Source of the DNA: WTAW01 sp964406575
GTDB lineage: Bacteria; Acidobacteriota; Aminicenantia; Aminicenantales; Aminicenantaceae
Assembly (NCBI GenBank): GCA_964406575.1
Contig: CAYOSH010000032.1
Location: forward strand, 1 to 44,510
Length of the DNA: 44,510 bases
Direction: 5' to 3'
Positions 1-7,967 of the stretch are shown here, one piece after another. Position 1 is the first letter of the stretch, and each line of letters opens with the position of its first letter. The translations under genes and the position numbers were made by a program. The notes beneath the pieces are model-generated. The model saw nothing but the letters and a program-made list of their open reading frames with translations, did not search any database and was not told the DNA's origin.

Positions 1-140
1 GCCAAACAGAGAAAGAAGCAGAAATAAAATTAGAATAAACGAGAAAAAAAATGAGGCAGATAATAAAGGCTAGAAAGAGTCAAAGACATAAAACATAAGA
101 GGGAAGGATCAATTTATAGAGAACAACGAGGAACTCAAAA
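1..140. other. Window edge and leader upstream of rpsJ
   Basis: The first bases may hold the C-terminal codons of an upstream gene: one frame stops at 25-27 and another at 36-38, and too little is visible to choose. Neither tail resembles the end of EF-Tu, the usual upstream neighbour of rpsJ. The rest is A-rich and I see no convincing promoter. A GAGGAACTC Shine-Dalgarno-like stretch lies just before the rpsJ ATG. Confidence 0.3.
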
Positions 141-461
141 ATGGAAAAAATAAGAATCAGATTACAGTCATTTGACCATCGATTGCTGGATCAATCTGTC
201 AAGGATATCGTTATCAAAGCCAAAAGAACCGGAGCGAAGGTTGCTGGCCCGATCCCATTGCCAACGCATATCCATCGGTTTTGCGTTCTTCGTTCTCCGC
301 ATGTGGACAAAAAGTCACGGGAGCATTTTGAGATGAGGATCCACAAAAGGCTCATAGATATTGGTGAGTACAACAATGAGACGATCGAAGAGCTCCAGAA
401 GCTCGACCTTCCCGCAGGGATAGACGTGGAGATCCAGGCCTTTGGTGCCACAGGAGAATAA
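141..461 (+). CDS. rpsJ: 30S ribosomal protein S10
   Basis: S10 of the 30S head, also the NusE antitermination subunit and first gene of the S10 operon. The 106-residue product has the family's normal length. It shows the family signatures: an N-terminal IRIRLQSFDHRLLD strand-helix, the GPIPLPT loop and the RSPHVDKKSREHFEMR segment. The ATG follows a GAGGAAC Shine-Dalgarno-like stretch. Its stop codon lies in the first copy of a 13-bp tandem duplication, and rplC begins 15 bases later. Identification is secure. Confidence 0.98.
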   Translation: MEKIRIRLQSFDHRLLDQSVKDIVIKAKRTGAKVAGPIPLPTHIHRFCVLRSPHVDKKSREHFEMRIHKRLIDIGEYNNETIEELQKLDLPAGIDVEIQAFGATGE

Positions 462-476
462 CGCAGGAGAATAACG
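451..476 (+). repeat. 13-bp perfect tandem duplication carrying the rplC Shine-Dalgarno
   Basis: CAGGAGAATAACG occurs twice head to tail (451-463 and 464-476), ending immediately before the rplC ATG. The first copy contains the last two sense codons and the TAA stop of rpsJ. The second supplies an extra AGGAG nine bases before the rplC start. With one copy removed, rplC would start two bases after the rpsJ stop. Confidence 0.9.
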
Positions 477-1139
477 ATGGTTGAAGGCTTAATCGGAAAA
501 AAGATCGGCATGACTCAGCAGTTTGATGAGCAGGGGAACGCCATCCCTGTGACGATCATTCAAGCCGGGCCCTGTTTTGTGATCCAGAGGAAAACTGAAG
601 AGAAGGATGGGTATTCTGCGCTCCAGTTGGGTTTTGTTGAGACAAATCCCAAACGGAAACCCATCAAACCAGTGAGTGGACACTTCCAGAAATCCGGGGT
701 GCAGCCCACAAAGGTCCTTCGCGAATTCCGGCACGATACCAAAGAAGAGGCGAAAGCGGGAGATCAGCTTCTGTTGGATATTTTTCAGGTTGGTGAAAAA
801 ATCAACATTATGGGGACGAGCAAGGGAAAAGGTTTCGCTGGTGTTGTCAAAAGGTGGGGCCATCACGGTGGAAAAAGTTCTCATGGGTCGATGTTCCACA
901 GAGCTCCCGGCTCGATCGGGTCTTCAGCAGATCCCTCCCATGTCTTGAAGGGGAAAAAACTCCCAGGACATATGGGCGATGAACGGGTTACCGTGAAGAA
1001 TTTAACGATCATTGAAGCCGATAAAGAGCACAACCTCCTAGTCGTCAGAGGCGCCGTGCCTGGAGCAAATGGAGGTTATCTTTTGATAAAAAAGGCGAAT
1101 TTTCAAGCGAAGTCCTCTACAGAGGAAAAGAAAGAGTAA
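477..1139 (+). CDS. rplC: 50S ribosomal protein L3
   Basis: L3 binds 23S rRNA early in 50S assembly and reaches the peptidyl transferase centre through a long loop. The 220-aa product begins with GLIGKKIGMTQQFD and contains the GKGFAGVVKRWGHHGG loop and the GSIGSSADPSHVLKGKKLPGHMG region, all diagnostic. The start is fixed by AGGAG within the duplicated 13-mer directly upstream. The tail ends in a short Lys/Glu-rich stretch. rplD follows after three bases. Confidence 0.98.
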   Translation: MVEGLIGKKIGMTQQFDEQGNAIPVTIIQAGPCFVIQRKTEEKDGYSALQLGFVETNPKRKPIKPVSGHFQKSGVQPTKVLREFRHDTKEEAKAGDQLLLDIFQVGEKINIMGTSKGKGFAGVVKRWGHHGGKSSHGSMFHRAPGSIGSSADPSHVLKGKKLPGHMGDERVTVKNLTIIEADKEHNLLVVRGAVPGANGGYLLIKKANFQAKSSTEEKKE

Positions 1140-1142
1140 AAA

Positions 1143-1763
1143 ATGTCAAAAGTTCAAGTTCTGGACAGCGCTGGTAACAAGGTCAAGGAGATCAGTGTGC
1201 CCGGCGGAGTCCTCGATTTTCCTGTAAAGGAACACCTGCTCTATGAAGCTGTCGTGAATTATCGAGCCAATCAGAGACGAGGCACAGCAGCCACAAAAAC
1301 CCGGGCAATGGTGAGAGGTGGGGGACGAAAGCCTTGGAGGCAAAAGGGCACAGGACGGGCACGTGCGGGGAGTACCCGCTCCCCCTTGTGGAGGAAGGGA
1401 GGAACAACCTTCGGGCCTTCGCCAAGGAGTTACGCCTATGCGATGCCCAAGAAGGCGAAGAGAAGTGCCTTGAAATCCGCCTTGGCCATGAGGATAGGTG
1501 AAAAACAACTGTTCGTTCTGGACGCCATAAATCTTAAAGAGCCTAAGACAAAAGAAGGAGTGAAATTCTTAACGGGATTGAACCTGGATTCTGTTTTGGT
1601 TGTAGATCATCAAAATAATAAGAATCTTTTTCTCTCTTTGAGGAATATTCCTAAAGTGAAAGCCATCGACCACAACGATTTAAACGTATATGATGTGCTG
1701 AATTATAAATCCCTTGTTTTTTCTCAGAAGGCTTTTGAATCTTTGATGGAGAAGCTAAAGTGA
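1143..1763 (+). CDS. rplD: 50S ribosomal protein L4
   Basis: L4 lines the peptide exit tunnel and in some bacteria represses the S10 operon. The 206-aa sequence has the conserved central loop RGGGRKPWRQKGTGRARAG and the following SPLWRKGGTTFGP. The C-terminal half has the usual globular alpha/beta character. Its stop overlaps the GTG start of rplW, implying translational coupling. No obvious L4-responsive leader hairpin is visible upstream of rpsJ. Confidence 0.98.
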   Translation: MSKVQVLDSAGNKVKEISVPGGVLDFPVKEHLLYEAVVNYRANQRRGTAATKTRAMVRGGGRKPWRQKGTGRARAGSTRSPLWRKGGTTFGPSPRSYAYAMPKKAKRSALKSALAMRIGEKQLFVLDAINLKEPKTKEGVKFLTGLNLDSVLVVDHQNNKNLFLSLRNIPKVKAIDHNDLNVYDVLNYKSLVFSQKAFESLMEKLK

Positions 1764-2053
1764 AAGATCCATACACAATCATTTTGCGGCCTGTCATCAC
1801 GGAAAAGAGTACCTGGTTGAAAGAGACCAACAAAGAGATCTGTTTTGAGGTCGCTACCCATGCAAACAAGATCGAGATCAAAGAGGCCACAGAGCAAATA
1901 TTCAAGGTCAAGGTCGATAATGTTCGAATCATCAAGAAAAAAGGAAAGCGGAGACGTGTGGGACGGAATGAAGGATATACAAAGAATTGGAAAAAAGCCT
2001 ATGTGAAGCTCAAAGAAGGCGAAAAAATGATTGAATATTTTGAGGCTGTCTAA
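1760..2053 (+). CDS. rplW: 50S ribosomal protein L23
   Basis: L23 sits at the tunnel exit and docks trigger factor and SRP. The 97-aa product contains YTIILRPVITEKST near the N terminus and VRIIKKKGKRRRVGR in the middle, both typical. The start is GTG at 1760, overlapping the rplD TGA by four bases, so translation is probably coupled. rplB starts one base after its stop. Confidence 0.97.
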   Translation: MKDPYTIILRPVITEKSTWLKETNKEICFEVATHANKIEIKEATEQIFKVKVDNVRIIKKKGKRRRVGRNEGYTKNWKKAYVKLKEGEKMIEYFEAV

Positions 2054-2054
2054 A

Positions 2055-2882
2055 ATGGGTGTAAAAACGTACAGGCCAACAACATCAAGCTTGAGGCATA
2101 GAACTGGCTTGACCTACGAGGAGTTAACAACAAGCCACCCCTATAAGCCATTGCTCCAACCCTTAAAGAAGTCGGGAGGCAGAGACTCCCGGGGGAGGAT
2201 CTCCATACGTTTTCGGGGAGGGGGTCACAAACGGAGCTATCGCATTATCGATTTCAGAAGAGATAAGATCGAGGTCCCAGGAGAAGTGGAAACGATCGAA
2301 TATGATCCCAACCGCTCAGCGTTTATTTCTCTGATAAAGTATAGGGATGGAGAGAGACGCTACATTGTCACTCCTTTCAACTTGAAGGTCGGACAGATCA
2401 TCGTCTCTTCAGATGAACAGGTGGATATTCTTCCGGGAAATGCTATGCCTCTGCGTTTTATTCCTTTAGGCACAATTATCCACAACGTGGAGCTAAAAAA
2501 AAGCAAGGGTGGGCAGATCGCCAAAGCGGCAGGAACCTCTGCACAAATCCTGGCCAAAGAGGGTGATTATGCGCAGATCCGGATGCCATCCTCTGAAATC
2601 CGAAAGATCCATCTCGATTGCCGTGCGACTATTGGTGAGGTGAGCAATCCGGACCACCAGAACGTCTCCATCGGCAAGGCAGGAAGGACGAGATGGAAAG
2701 GACGCAGACCCCACGTGCGGGGAACGGCAATGAATCCCATCGATCACCCCCATGGAGGCGGCGAGGGGAAAGCCAAGGGCGGACGGAATCCCGTCTCGCC
2801 TACGGGTCAACCCACGAAAGGATTTAAGACAAGAAAAAACAAACGGACCCAAAAATTTATCGTTCGAAGAAGGAGTAAATGA
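2055..2882 (+). CDS. rplB: 50S ribosomal protein L2
   Basis: L2 is a core 23S rRNA-binding protein near the peptidyl transferase centre. I place the start at ATG 2055 (MGVKTYRPTTSSLR), giving 275 aa, the family's usual length. An in-frame ATG at 2031 lies inside rplW and would add eight non-family residues. Diagnostic segments are GRDSRGRISIRFRGGGHKR near residue 50 and GTAMNPIDHPHGGGEGK near residue 220. The C-terminal tail is Arg/Lys rich. Confidence 0.98.
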   Translation: MGVKTYRPTTSSLRHRTGLTYEELTTSHPYKPLLQPLKKSGGRDSRGRISIRFRGGGHKRSYRIIDFRRDKIEVPGEVETIEYDPNRSAFISLIKYRDGERRYIVTPFNLKVGQIIVSSDEQVDILPGNAMPLRFIPLGTIIHNVELKKSKGGQIAKAAGTSAQILAKEGDYAQIRMPSSEIRKIHLDCRATIGEVSNPDHQNVSIGKAGRTRWKGRRPHVRGTAMNPIDHPHGGGEGKAKGGRNPVSPTGQPTKGFKTRKNKRTQKFIVRRRSK

Positions 2883-2884
2883 TT

Positions 2885-3175
2885 ATGGGCAGGTCTTTAA
2901 AGAAAGGGCCTTTTGTTGAAGAAAAACTTCTGTTGAGGGTCGAGACTGCTATGTCTCAAAGAGAAAAGAGACAGGTCATCAAGACCTGGTCTCGGAGTTC
3001 TACAGTTATACCAGAAATGGTGGGGTTAACCATTGCTGTCCATAATGGAAAAAAGTTTATTCCTGTGTTCATCACAGAGAACATGGTTGGCCATAAGCTT
3101 GGAGAGTTTTCTCCCTCGAGAACTTTTAAAGGACACACCTCAAAAACAGCACGCACGATCAGGTTGAAAAAGTAA
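2885..3175 (+). CDS. rpsS: 30S ribosomal protein S19
   Basis: S19 forms a complex with S13 in the 30S head. The product has MGRSLKKGPFVEEKL at its N terminus, WSRSSTVIPEMVG, and LGEFSPSRTFKGH near the C terminus. Two starts exist: ATG 2879, which overlaps the rplB stop, and ATG 2885. I prefer 2885 because it matches the family N terminus and lies nine bases from the AGGAG at 2871-2875, whereas 2879 is only three bases away. Confidence 0.96.
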   Translation: MGRSLKKGPFVEEKLLLRVETAMSQREKRQVIKTWSRSSTVIPEMVGLTIAVHNGKKFIPVFITENMVGHKLGEFSPSRTFKGHTSKTARTIRLKK

Positions 3176-3177
3176 AA

Positions 3178-3540
3178 ATGGACAAACAAAATGTAATCGC
3201 TCATGCCATCGCAAAACATGTGAGGATTTCCCCGCAAAAATGCCGGCTCGTTGCGGACCTGATCCGAGACAGGTATGTGGGTGAGGCTCTCACGATCCTC
3301 CATTTTTCCAAAAAGAAAAAAGCCAGTGGCATTGTTGAAAAAGTCCTCCGATCGGCCATTGCCAATGCGCAGCAAGCAGGGACTGATGTGGATGTGGACA
3401 ATCTGTATATATCAGAGATCTTTGTCAATCAAGGGGCTCAATGGAAGAGATGGCAAGCTGTACCTATGGGCAGAGCTGCAAGAATCCTGAAAAGAACGAG
3501 CCACGTCCATGTCTATTTAGAAGAAAGAAAAGGGAGATAA
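3178..3540 (+). CDS. rplV: 50S ribosomal protein L22
   Basis: L22 has a globular domain on the 50S surface and a hairpin reaching the exit tunnel. The 120-aa product shows HVRISPQKCRLVADLIR at the N terminus and a C-terminal RAARILKRTSHVHVYLEE hairpin segment. It starts two bases after the rpsS stop. Its last codons include the AGGGAG that serves as Shine-Dalgarno for rpsC. Confidence 0.97.
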   Translation: MDKQNVIAHAIAKHVRISPQKCRLVADLIRDRYVGEALTILHFSKKKKASGIVEKVLRSAIANAQQAGTDVDVDNLYISEIFVNQGAQWKRWQAVPMGRAARILKRTSHVHVYLEERKGR

Positions 3541-3542
3541 AA

Positions 3543-4211
3543 GTGGGTCAGAAAACACATCCATTTGGATTTAGGTTAGGTTTCAATAAACAGTGGAGCT
3601 CTCGCTGGTTTGCAAAAGGAAAGGATTACAGTCGGCTGATTCACGAGGATCTACGGATGAAAAAGATCGTGAAGGAACGTTACAAACATGCTGGAATCTC
3701 TGAAGTGGATGTAGAGAGAGTTGGCCCCAAGATCAGGATCATCATACACACGGCGCGGCCGGGTATTGTGATCGGGCGCGGTGGCAAGGAGATCGAAAGC
3801 CTCAAGAATATCCTTCAGGAGATTGCCGAAAAGGATATCTATATTGATATACGCGAAGTGGACAAACCGGAAACCAATGCGCTGCTTGTCGCTATGGGTA
3901 TTGCCATCCAATTGGAGAAAAGAATCGCCTACAGGAGGGCGATGAGACGCGCTGTCGAGATGGCCATGAAAATGGGAGCTAAAGGAATCAAAGTGATGTG
4001 TTCTGGCCGATTGGGCGGCGTGGAGATCGCAAGGTCGGAATGGTATCTAAGAGGACAACTCCCCTTGCAGACCCTGAGGGCGGATATCGATTATGGTTTT
4101 ACCGAAGCGTTCACAACATACGGACAGATCGGCATTAAAGTTTGGGTGTATAGCTCGGACAAGGAAAAAGAGAAAATGACGGTGCAGACAACTGAGGTTG
4201 AGGAGATTTAG
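3543..4211 (+). CDS. rpsC: 30S ribosomal protein S3
   Basis: S3 sits at the mRNA entry of the 30S head and has a KH domain. The start is GTG at 3543, giving the canonical (M)GQKTHPFGFRLG. A longer in-frame extension back to 3441 lies inside rplV and is not S3-like. The product is 222 aa. The KH GxxG appears in GIVIGRGGKEIE near residue 80, and the C-terminal domain has MCSGRLGGVEIARSEW and GIKVWVY. Confidence 0.97.
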   Translation: MGQKTHPFGFRLGFNKQWSSRWFAKGKDYSRLIHEDLRMKKIVKERYKHAGISEVDVERVGPKIRIIIHTARPGIVIGRGGKEIESLKNILQEIAEKDIYIDIREVDKPETNALLVAMGIAIQLEKRIAYRRAMRRAVEMAMKMGAKGIKVMCSGRLGGVEIARSEWYLRGQLPLQTLRADIDYGFTEAFTTYGQIGIKVWVYSSDKEKEKMTVQTTEVEEI

Positions 4212-4213
4212 CT

Positions 4214-4636
4214 ATGCTTATGCCAAAAAAGGTCAAACACCGCAAACAACAAAGGGGCCGGATGAAAGGGAAACCCATTCGTGGAGCAGTCCTTTCCTTC
4301 GGTGAATATGGCCTACAGGCTCTTGAGCCATGCTGGATTACAGCCCGTCAGATCGAAGCCGGCAGGATTGCCATTACCCGCCATGTCAAGAGAAAAGGAA
4401 AATTGTGGGTCCGCGTCTTCCCGTGGAAGCCCGTCACCAAAAAGCCCACAGAAGTCAGGATGGGGAAGGGAAAAGGAGACCCGGAGTTCTGGGTCGATGT
4501 CGTTAAGCCAGGGAAGATCCTGTATGAATTGGAGGGTGTTCCCGAAGCGATTGCCAAGGAAGCCATGCGTTTGGCCTCTAACAAACTAACGGTCAAAACA
4601 AGGTTTATCACCAGGAGTATTAAGGAACTGCGATGA
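4214..4636 (+). CDS. rplP: 50S ribosomal protein L16
   Basis: L16 organises the A-site region of the 50S. The 140-aa product starts MLMPKKVKHRKQQRGR and carries the signature stretch VRVFPWKPVTKKPTEVRMGKGKG, followed by GVPEAIAKEAMRLASNKL. AGGAG at 4201-4205 is eight bases before the ATG. The last four bases overlap the rpmC start (ATGA arrangement). Confidence 0.97.
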   Translation: MLMPKKVKHRKQQRGRMKGKPIRGAVLSFGEYGLQALEPCWITARQIEAGRIAITRHVKRKGKLWVRVFPWKPVTKKPTEVRMGKGKGDPEFWVDVVKPGKILYELEGVPEAIAKEAMRLASNKLTVKTRFITRSIKELR

Positions 4637-4818
4637 AAGCAAGAGAATTTAGAGAACTGACGGACGATGAGCTCCACAGCAAGGAAGAAGAGCTGAAAGA
4701 CCAGCTTTTCAAGCTGAAATTCCAGCATGCGCTGGGACAGCTTGAGAATGCCTTGAAGCTTAAAAATATAAAAAAAGATCTTGCGCGGATTAAAACCATA
4801 CTCAATGAAAAAAAATAA
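4633..4818 (+). CDS. rpmC: 50S ribosomal protein L29
   Basis: L29 is a small helical protein at the tunnel exit beside L23. The 61-aa product starts MKAREFRELTDDELHSKEEE and contains LFKLKFQHALGQLEN, the L29 two-helix signature. It overlaps the rplP stop by four bases, indicating coupling. Length and position between rplP and rpsQ agree with the canonical operon. Confidence 0.96.
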   Translation: MKAREFRELTDDELHSKEEELKDQLFKLKFQHALGQLENALKLKNIKKDLARIKTILNEKK

Positions 4819-4834
4819 AGGGATGGAATAAAGA

Positions 4835-5128
4835 ATGGACACTATTCAAGGGAGAAAGACCACAAAAGTTGGCGTTGTTATCGGGAGCAAGATGAAAAAG
4901 ACAGTGACGGTTCTTGTCGAACGTCAAGTGAGGCATCCGCTGTACAAAAAGATCATAAAAAGGCAAAAAAAGTTTCTCGTTCATGACGAGTACGAGAAAT
5001 GCAAGATCGGTGATGTGGTGAAAATCGTCGAGACACGCCCCATCAGCAAGAGAAAAAGATGGCGTGTCCATGAGATCGTTGGCCTAGCTCCTTCCGAAAT
5101 CGAGAAAGAAAACGAGGATAAAAAATAA
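4835..5128 (+). CDS. rpsQ: 30S ribosomal protein S17
   Basis: S17 is a primary 16S rRNA-binding OB-fold protein. The 97-aa product contains GVVIGSKMKKTVTVLVER, HPLYKKIIKRQKKFLVHDE and the typical IVETRPISKRKRWRV. The C-terminal extension (about 12 residues) is charged. Its TAA shares one base with the rplN ATG. Confidence 0.97.
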   Translation: MDTIQGRKTTKVGVVIGSKMKKTVTVLVERQVRHPLYKKIIKRQKKFLVHDEYEKCKIGDVVKIVETRPISKRKRWRVHEIVGLAPSEIEKENEDKK

Positions 5129-5496
5129 TGATACGACAAGAGACTATGCTCAAAGTCGCCGACAATTCAGGAGCGCGGAAGATTTTGTGCATAACTCCAC
5201 TCGGTGGAGGTGTGGGCAAAACGGCGACTGTCGGAGATGTCATCTCAGCATCGGTAAAGGAAGCAGAGCCGGAGAGCAAAATTCCCAAAGGAAAAGTCAT
5301 CCGTGCCGTAGTCGTTCGGACGAGGAAAGAAATCCGGAGAAAAGATGGTTCCTACATTCGCTTTGATGACAATGCTGCCGTGATCATCGACCGCCAAGGA
5401 GAACCTATCGGAACCCGTGTTTTTGGTCCGGTAGGAAGGGAATTGCGTGAGAGAAAATTCATGAAGATAGTATCGCTTGCTCCGGAGGTCCTCTGA
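5128..5496 (+). CDS. rplN: 50S ribosomal protein L14
   Basis: L14 forms part of the subunit bridge B8 surface. The 122-aa product has the standard length, starts MIRQETMLKVADNSGARKI and contains RKDGSYIRFDDNAAVIID and GTRVFGPVGRELRE. It overlaps rpsQ by one base at the start and rplX by one base at the end (TGATG), so these three genes are tightly coupled. Confidence 0.98.
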   Translation: MIRQETMLKVADNSGARKILCITPLGGGVGKTATVGDVISASVKEAEPESKIPKGKVIRAVVVRTRKEIRRKDGSYIRFDDNAAVIIDRQGEPIGTRVFGPVGRELRERKFMKIVSLAPEVL

Positions 5497-5825
5497 TGAA
5501 CAAGATAAAGATCCGAAAGAATGACGAGGTCATCGTGCTCAAAGGCAAAGACAGAGGGAAAACTGGCAAAGTTCTCAAAGTGAATCCAGAAAAACAAACT
5601 GTGATCGTCGAGAAGATCAAGTTTGCCAAGGAGTTTATCCGACGGGATCAGAGTAAAAACATCCAGGGAGGAATCATGGAAAAAGAGGCTCCTATCCATG
5701 TGTCCAACTTGATGCTCTACTGCTCCGAGTGCGCGCAGGGTGTACGTGCGAGGACAAAACGGCTCGAGGACGGGAGTAGTATCAGGGTTTGTGCCAAATG
5801 CGACATAAGTTTGGAAAAGCATTGA
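5496..5825 (+). CDS. rplX: 50S ribosomal protein L24, zinc-ribbon variant
   Basis: L24 initiates 50S assembly through a KOW domain. The KOW motif is visible as EVIVLKGKDRGKTGKVLKV near residue 10, followed by APIHVSNLMLYC. Unlike the short E. coli type, the C-terminal part has two C-x2-C pairs (CSEC and CAKC about 25 residues apart), consistent with a structural zinc ribbon known in L24 of several other phyla. Length is 109 aa. Confidence 0.96.
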   Translation: MNKIKIRKNDEVIVLKGKDRGKTGKVLKVNPEKQTVIVEKIKFAKEFIRRDQSKNIQGGIMEKEAPIHVSNLMLYCSECAQGVRARTKRLEDGSSIRVCAKCDISLEKH

Positions 5826-5838
5826 TGAGGAAGAAAAA

Positions 5839-6384
5839 ATGAATCGCCTCCAGGAAAAGTACAAAAAAGAGATCATTTCAGAACTCCAAAAGGAGTTGTC
5901 CTTAGACAATAAGATGGCCGTCCCCAGACTCGAAAAGATCGTCATCAACATCGGTGTCGGAGAAGCCATCCAGAACATCAAAACCTTGGACACCGCTAAA
6001 AAGGAGTTGAGTCTGATCACAGGACAATGGCCGGCTGTTGGGAGAGCGAAGAAATCCATCTCTTCATTCAAGCTGCGGCAGGGGCATGCCATTGCCTGTT
6101 ATGTCACTCTTCGTGGGAAAATGATGTATGAGTTCTATGACCGGCTAGTCAACATCGTCCTTCCCCGCGTGAGAGATTTCAGAGGAGTTCCCTCGCAGTC
6201 TTTTGACAAAAGAGGAAACTATACTCTAGGTTTGAGAGATCAGCTCGTTTTTCCTGAGATCGATTACACGAAGGTGGAAAAATCACGCGGCATGAATATC
6301 ACTATTGTCACTTCGGCAAAAAATGACAAAGAAGCGTATGTTTTGCTTCAAAAACTAGGGATGCCCTTCAGTGGGGCGTTGTAA
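5839..6384 (+). CDS. rplE: 50S ribosomal protein L5
   Basis: L5 binds 5S rRNA and contacts the P-site tRNA. The 181-aa product contains VPRLEKIVINIGVGEA near residue 30, GQWPAVGRAKKSISSFKLRQG and the PRVRDFRGVPSQSFDKRGNY segment, all diagnostic. The ATG follows GAGGAAGAAAAA. rpsN follows 11 bases downstream. Confidence 0.98.
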   Translation: MNRLQEKYKKEIISELQKELSLDNKMAVPRLEKIVINIGVGEAIQNIKTLDTAKKELSLITGQWPAVGRAKKSISSFKLRQGHAIACYVTLRGKMMYEFYDRLVNIVLPRVRDFRGVPSQSFDKRGNYTLGLRDQLVFPEIDYTKVEKSRGMNITIVTSAKNDKEAYVLLQKLGMPFSGAL

Positions 6385-6395
6385 GGAAGGCGAAA

Positions 6396-6581
6396 GTGTC
6401 TAAAAAGTCAAGTATGGCCAAATATCTGAGAGAGCCAAAATATTCTGTGAGAAAAAAAAGCCGGTGCCGGATATGCGGACGTTCCAAAGGATATTACCGG
6501 AAGTTCGATATGTGTCGTCTCTGTTTTCGTGAGTTGGCTCTTAAGGGGGAGATTCCAGGGATCATAAAGGCATCCTGGTAA
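6396..6581 (+). CDS. rpsN: 30S ribosomal protein S14, type Z (zinc-binding)
   Basis: Short S14 paralogue of the 30S head (rpsZ type, 61 aa). It keeps the zinc motif: CRIC and CRLC pairs flanking GRSKGYYRKFDM, followed by FRELALKGEIPGIIKASW. The start is GTG at 6396 with AAGGAAGG upstream. An internal ATG six codons later would truncate the conserved N terminus. The zinc form is ancestral and common. Confidence 0.96.
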   Translation: MSKKSSMAKYLREPKYSVRKKSRCRICGRSKGYYRKFDMCRLCFRELALKGEIPGIIKASW

Positions 6582-6602
6582 ACGAAAGAGAGAGGTTCAA
6601 TT

Positions 6603-7001
6603 ATGACTATGACTGACCCTATTGCTGACATGCTTACAAGAATCAGAAATGCTGTAATGGCGAAGAAAAAAGAGGTGCGGATTCCTTCATCTAGAATGAA
6701 TATCGAGATCGCAAAGATTCTCAAAGACGAGGGATACATCAAAAGCTTCAAAGCTATGGAAGGGAATATCCAGAGTGTGTTGAATATATTGCTCAAATAC
6801 ACAGAAGATAATGAACCCGTCATTTCCGGGCTGAGCCGTATGAGCTCGCCGGGATGCCGGATCTATTGCAAATCGGATTCGATCCCTAAGGTGCTCGATG
6901 GGCTGGGGATTGTGATCTTATCGACCTCCAGAGGTGTCATGACAGGGAAAAAATGTGAAGACATCGGGATTGGAGGGGAGGTTTTGTGTCAAGTATGGTA
7001 A
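6603..7001 (+). CDS. rpsH: 30S ribosomal protein S8
   Basis: S8 is a primary 16S rRNA binder and in E. coli the spc-operon repressor. The 132-aa product begins MTMTDPIADMLTRIRNAVMA. It ends with the signature LSTSRGVMTGKKCEDIGIGGEVLCQVW. I see no obvious S8-target hairpin mimicking 16S helix 21 near rplE, though I could not fold the region. Confidence 0.97.
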   Translation: MTMTDPIADMLTRIRNAVMAKKKEVRIPSSRMNIEIAKILKDEGYIKSFKAMEGNIQSVLNILLKYTEDNEPVISGLSRMSSPGCRIYCKSDSIPKVLDGLGIVILSTSRGVMTGKKCEDIGIGGEVLCQVW

Positions 7002-7026
7002 ATTTTTTTTGAGAGGAATTTGAGCC

Positions 7027-7572
7027 ATGTCCAGAGTTGGAAAAGAACCGATCGTTGTTCCAGAAGGAGTGAAGGTGATCATTCTCACCGAAAGCATTGA
7101 ATTTGAGGGCCCGAAAGGGAAATTGGTCTCTCCTCTGCTTCCGGGAATCAAAGCTGAGCTTATCGATAATCAGCTGATCATCACAAGAGAAAGTGACTCC
7201 GAGAACCTACCTGCATTTCATGGTTTGTGCAGGACTCTAGCCTCCAATTCTGCCAAGGGAGTTTCGACAGGATTTTCCAAACAGCTTGAGATCGTGGGAG
7301 TGGGCTACAGAGCGCGGCTCGACAATGATAAATTGGAGCTCAATCTGGGATATTCAAAGCCTATTTTATACACAATCCCCGAAGATATTGAGATTGTTTT
7401 GGAAAAGCCAACTCTGATCACCGTCATTGGGATCGATAAACAGCGCGTTGGTCAGGAAGCACACAGAATACGGAGCTTTCGCAAGCCCGATCCTTATAAA
7501 TTGAAAGGTGTCCGTTATGTAGGAGAGCGATTGATCAAGAAAGAACGAAAAGCGGGAGCGACCGGTGTATAA
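7027..7572 (+). CDS. rplF: 50S ribosomal protein L6
   Basis: L6 sits near the sarcin-ricin loop and factor-binding site. The 181-aa product starts MSRVGKEPIVVPEGVKV, contains GVGYRARL near the middle and ends with FRKPDPYKLKGVRYVGE followed by a basic tail, the family signature. A GAGAGGAATTTGAGCC leader precedes the ATG. Its end overlaps rplR by eight bases. Confidence 0.98.
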   Translation: MSRVGKEPIVVPEGVKVIILTESIEFEGPKGKLVSPLLPGIKAELIDNQLIITRESDSENLPAFHGLCRTLASNSAKGVSTGFSKQLEIVGVGYRARLDNDKLELNLGYSKPILYTIPEDIEIVLEKPTLITVIGIDKQRVGQEAHRIRSFRKPDPYKLKGVRYVGERLIKKERKAGATGV

Positions 7573-7939
7573 AGATAAGGTGGAGTTAAAGAAAAAGGCG
7601 AAGTCCCGGATCAGAAAAAGAATCCGGAAGAAGATATTGGGGACACCAGAGCGACCTAGGGCTTATGTGTTCAAGAGCAACAAACACATCTATATCCAGG
7701 TGATCGATGATGAGCATGGTAAGGTGCTCGTGTCTGCTTCGACGCTGGAAAAAGACTTTGTTGCAAAGACCAAGAATACCAAAAACATAGATGCAGCGAA
7801 AAAAACAGGTGAGATGATCGCAAAAAAAGCAGCAAGCCAAAAAATCAAAACGATTATTTTTGATAGAGGCAAATATCCCTACCACGGCCGAGTGAAAACC
7901 TTGGCAGAAGCCATGAGAAAAGGAGGGCTGAATTTCTAG
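7565..7939 (+). CDS. rplR: 50S ribosomal protein L18
   Basis: L18 binds 5S rRNA together with L5. The 124-aa product has a basic N-terminal arm (KKKAKSRIRKRIRKKILG), RPRAYVFKSNKHIYIQVID and the C-terminal FDRGKYPYHGRVKTLAEAMRKGGLNF that defines L18. The start is GTG at 7565, inside the last codons of rplF; no ATG is available at the N terminus. Confidence 0.97.
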   Translation: MYKDKVELKKKAKSRIRKRIRKKILGTPERPRAYVFKSNKHIYIQVIDDEHGKVLVSASTLEKDFVAKTKNTKNIDAAKKTGEMIAKKAASQKIKTIIFDRGKYPYHGRVKTLAEAMRKGGLNF

Positions 7940-7967
7940 CCCTGATGTTCGAGACAGGAGGCAAAGA

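Noticed and set aside
51..98. 15-codon ORF before rpsJ
   Set aside because: Too short, no ribosome site, A-rich sequence where such frames arise by chance.
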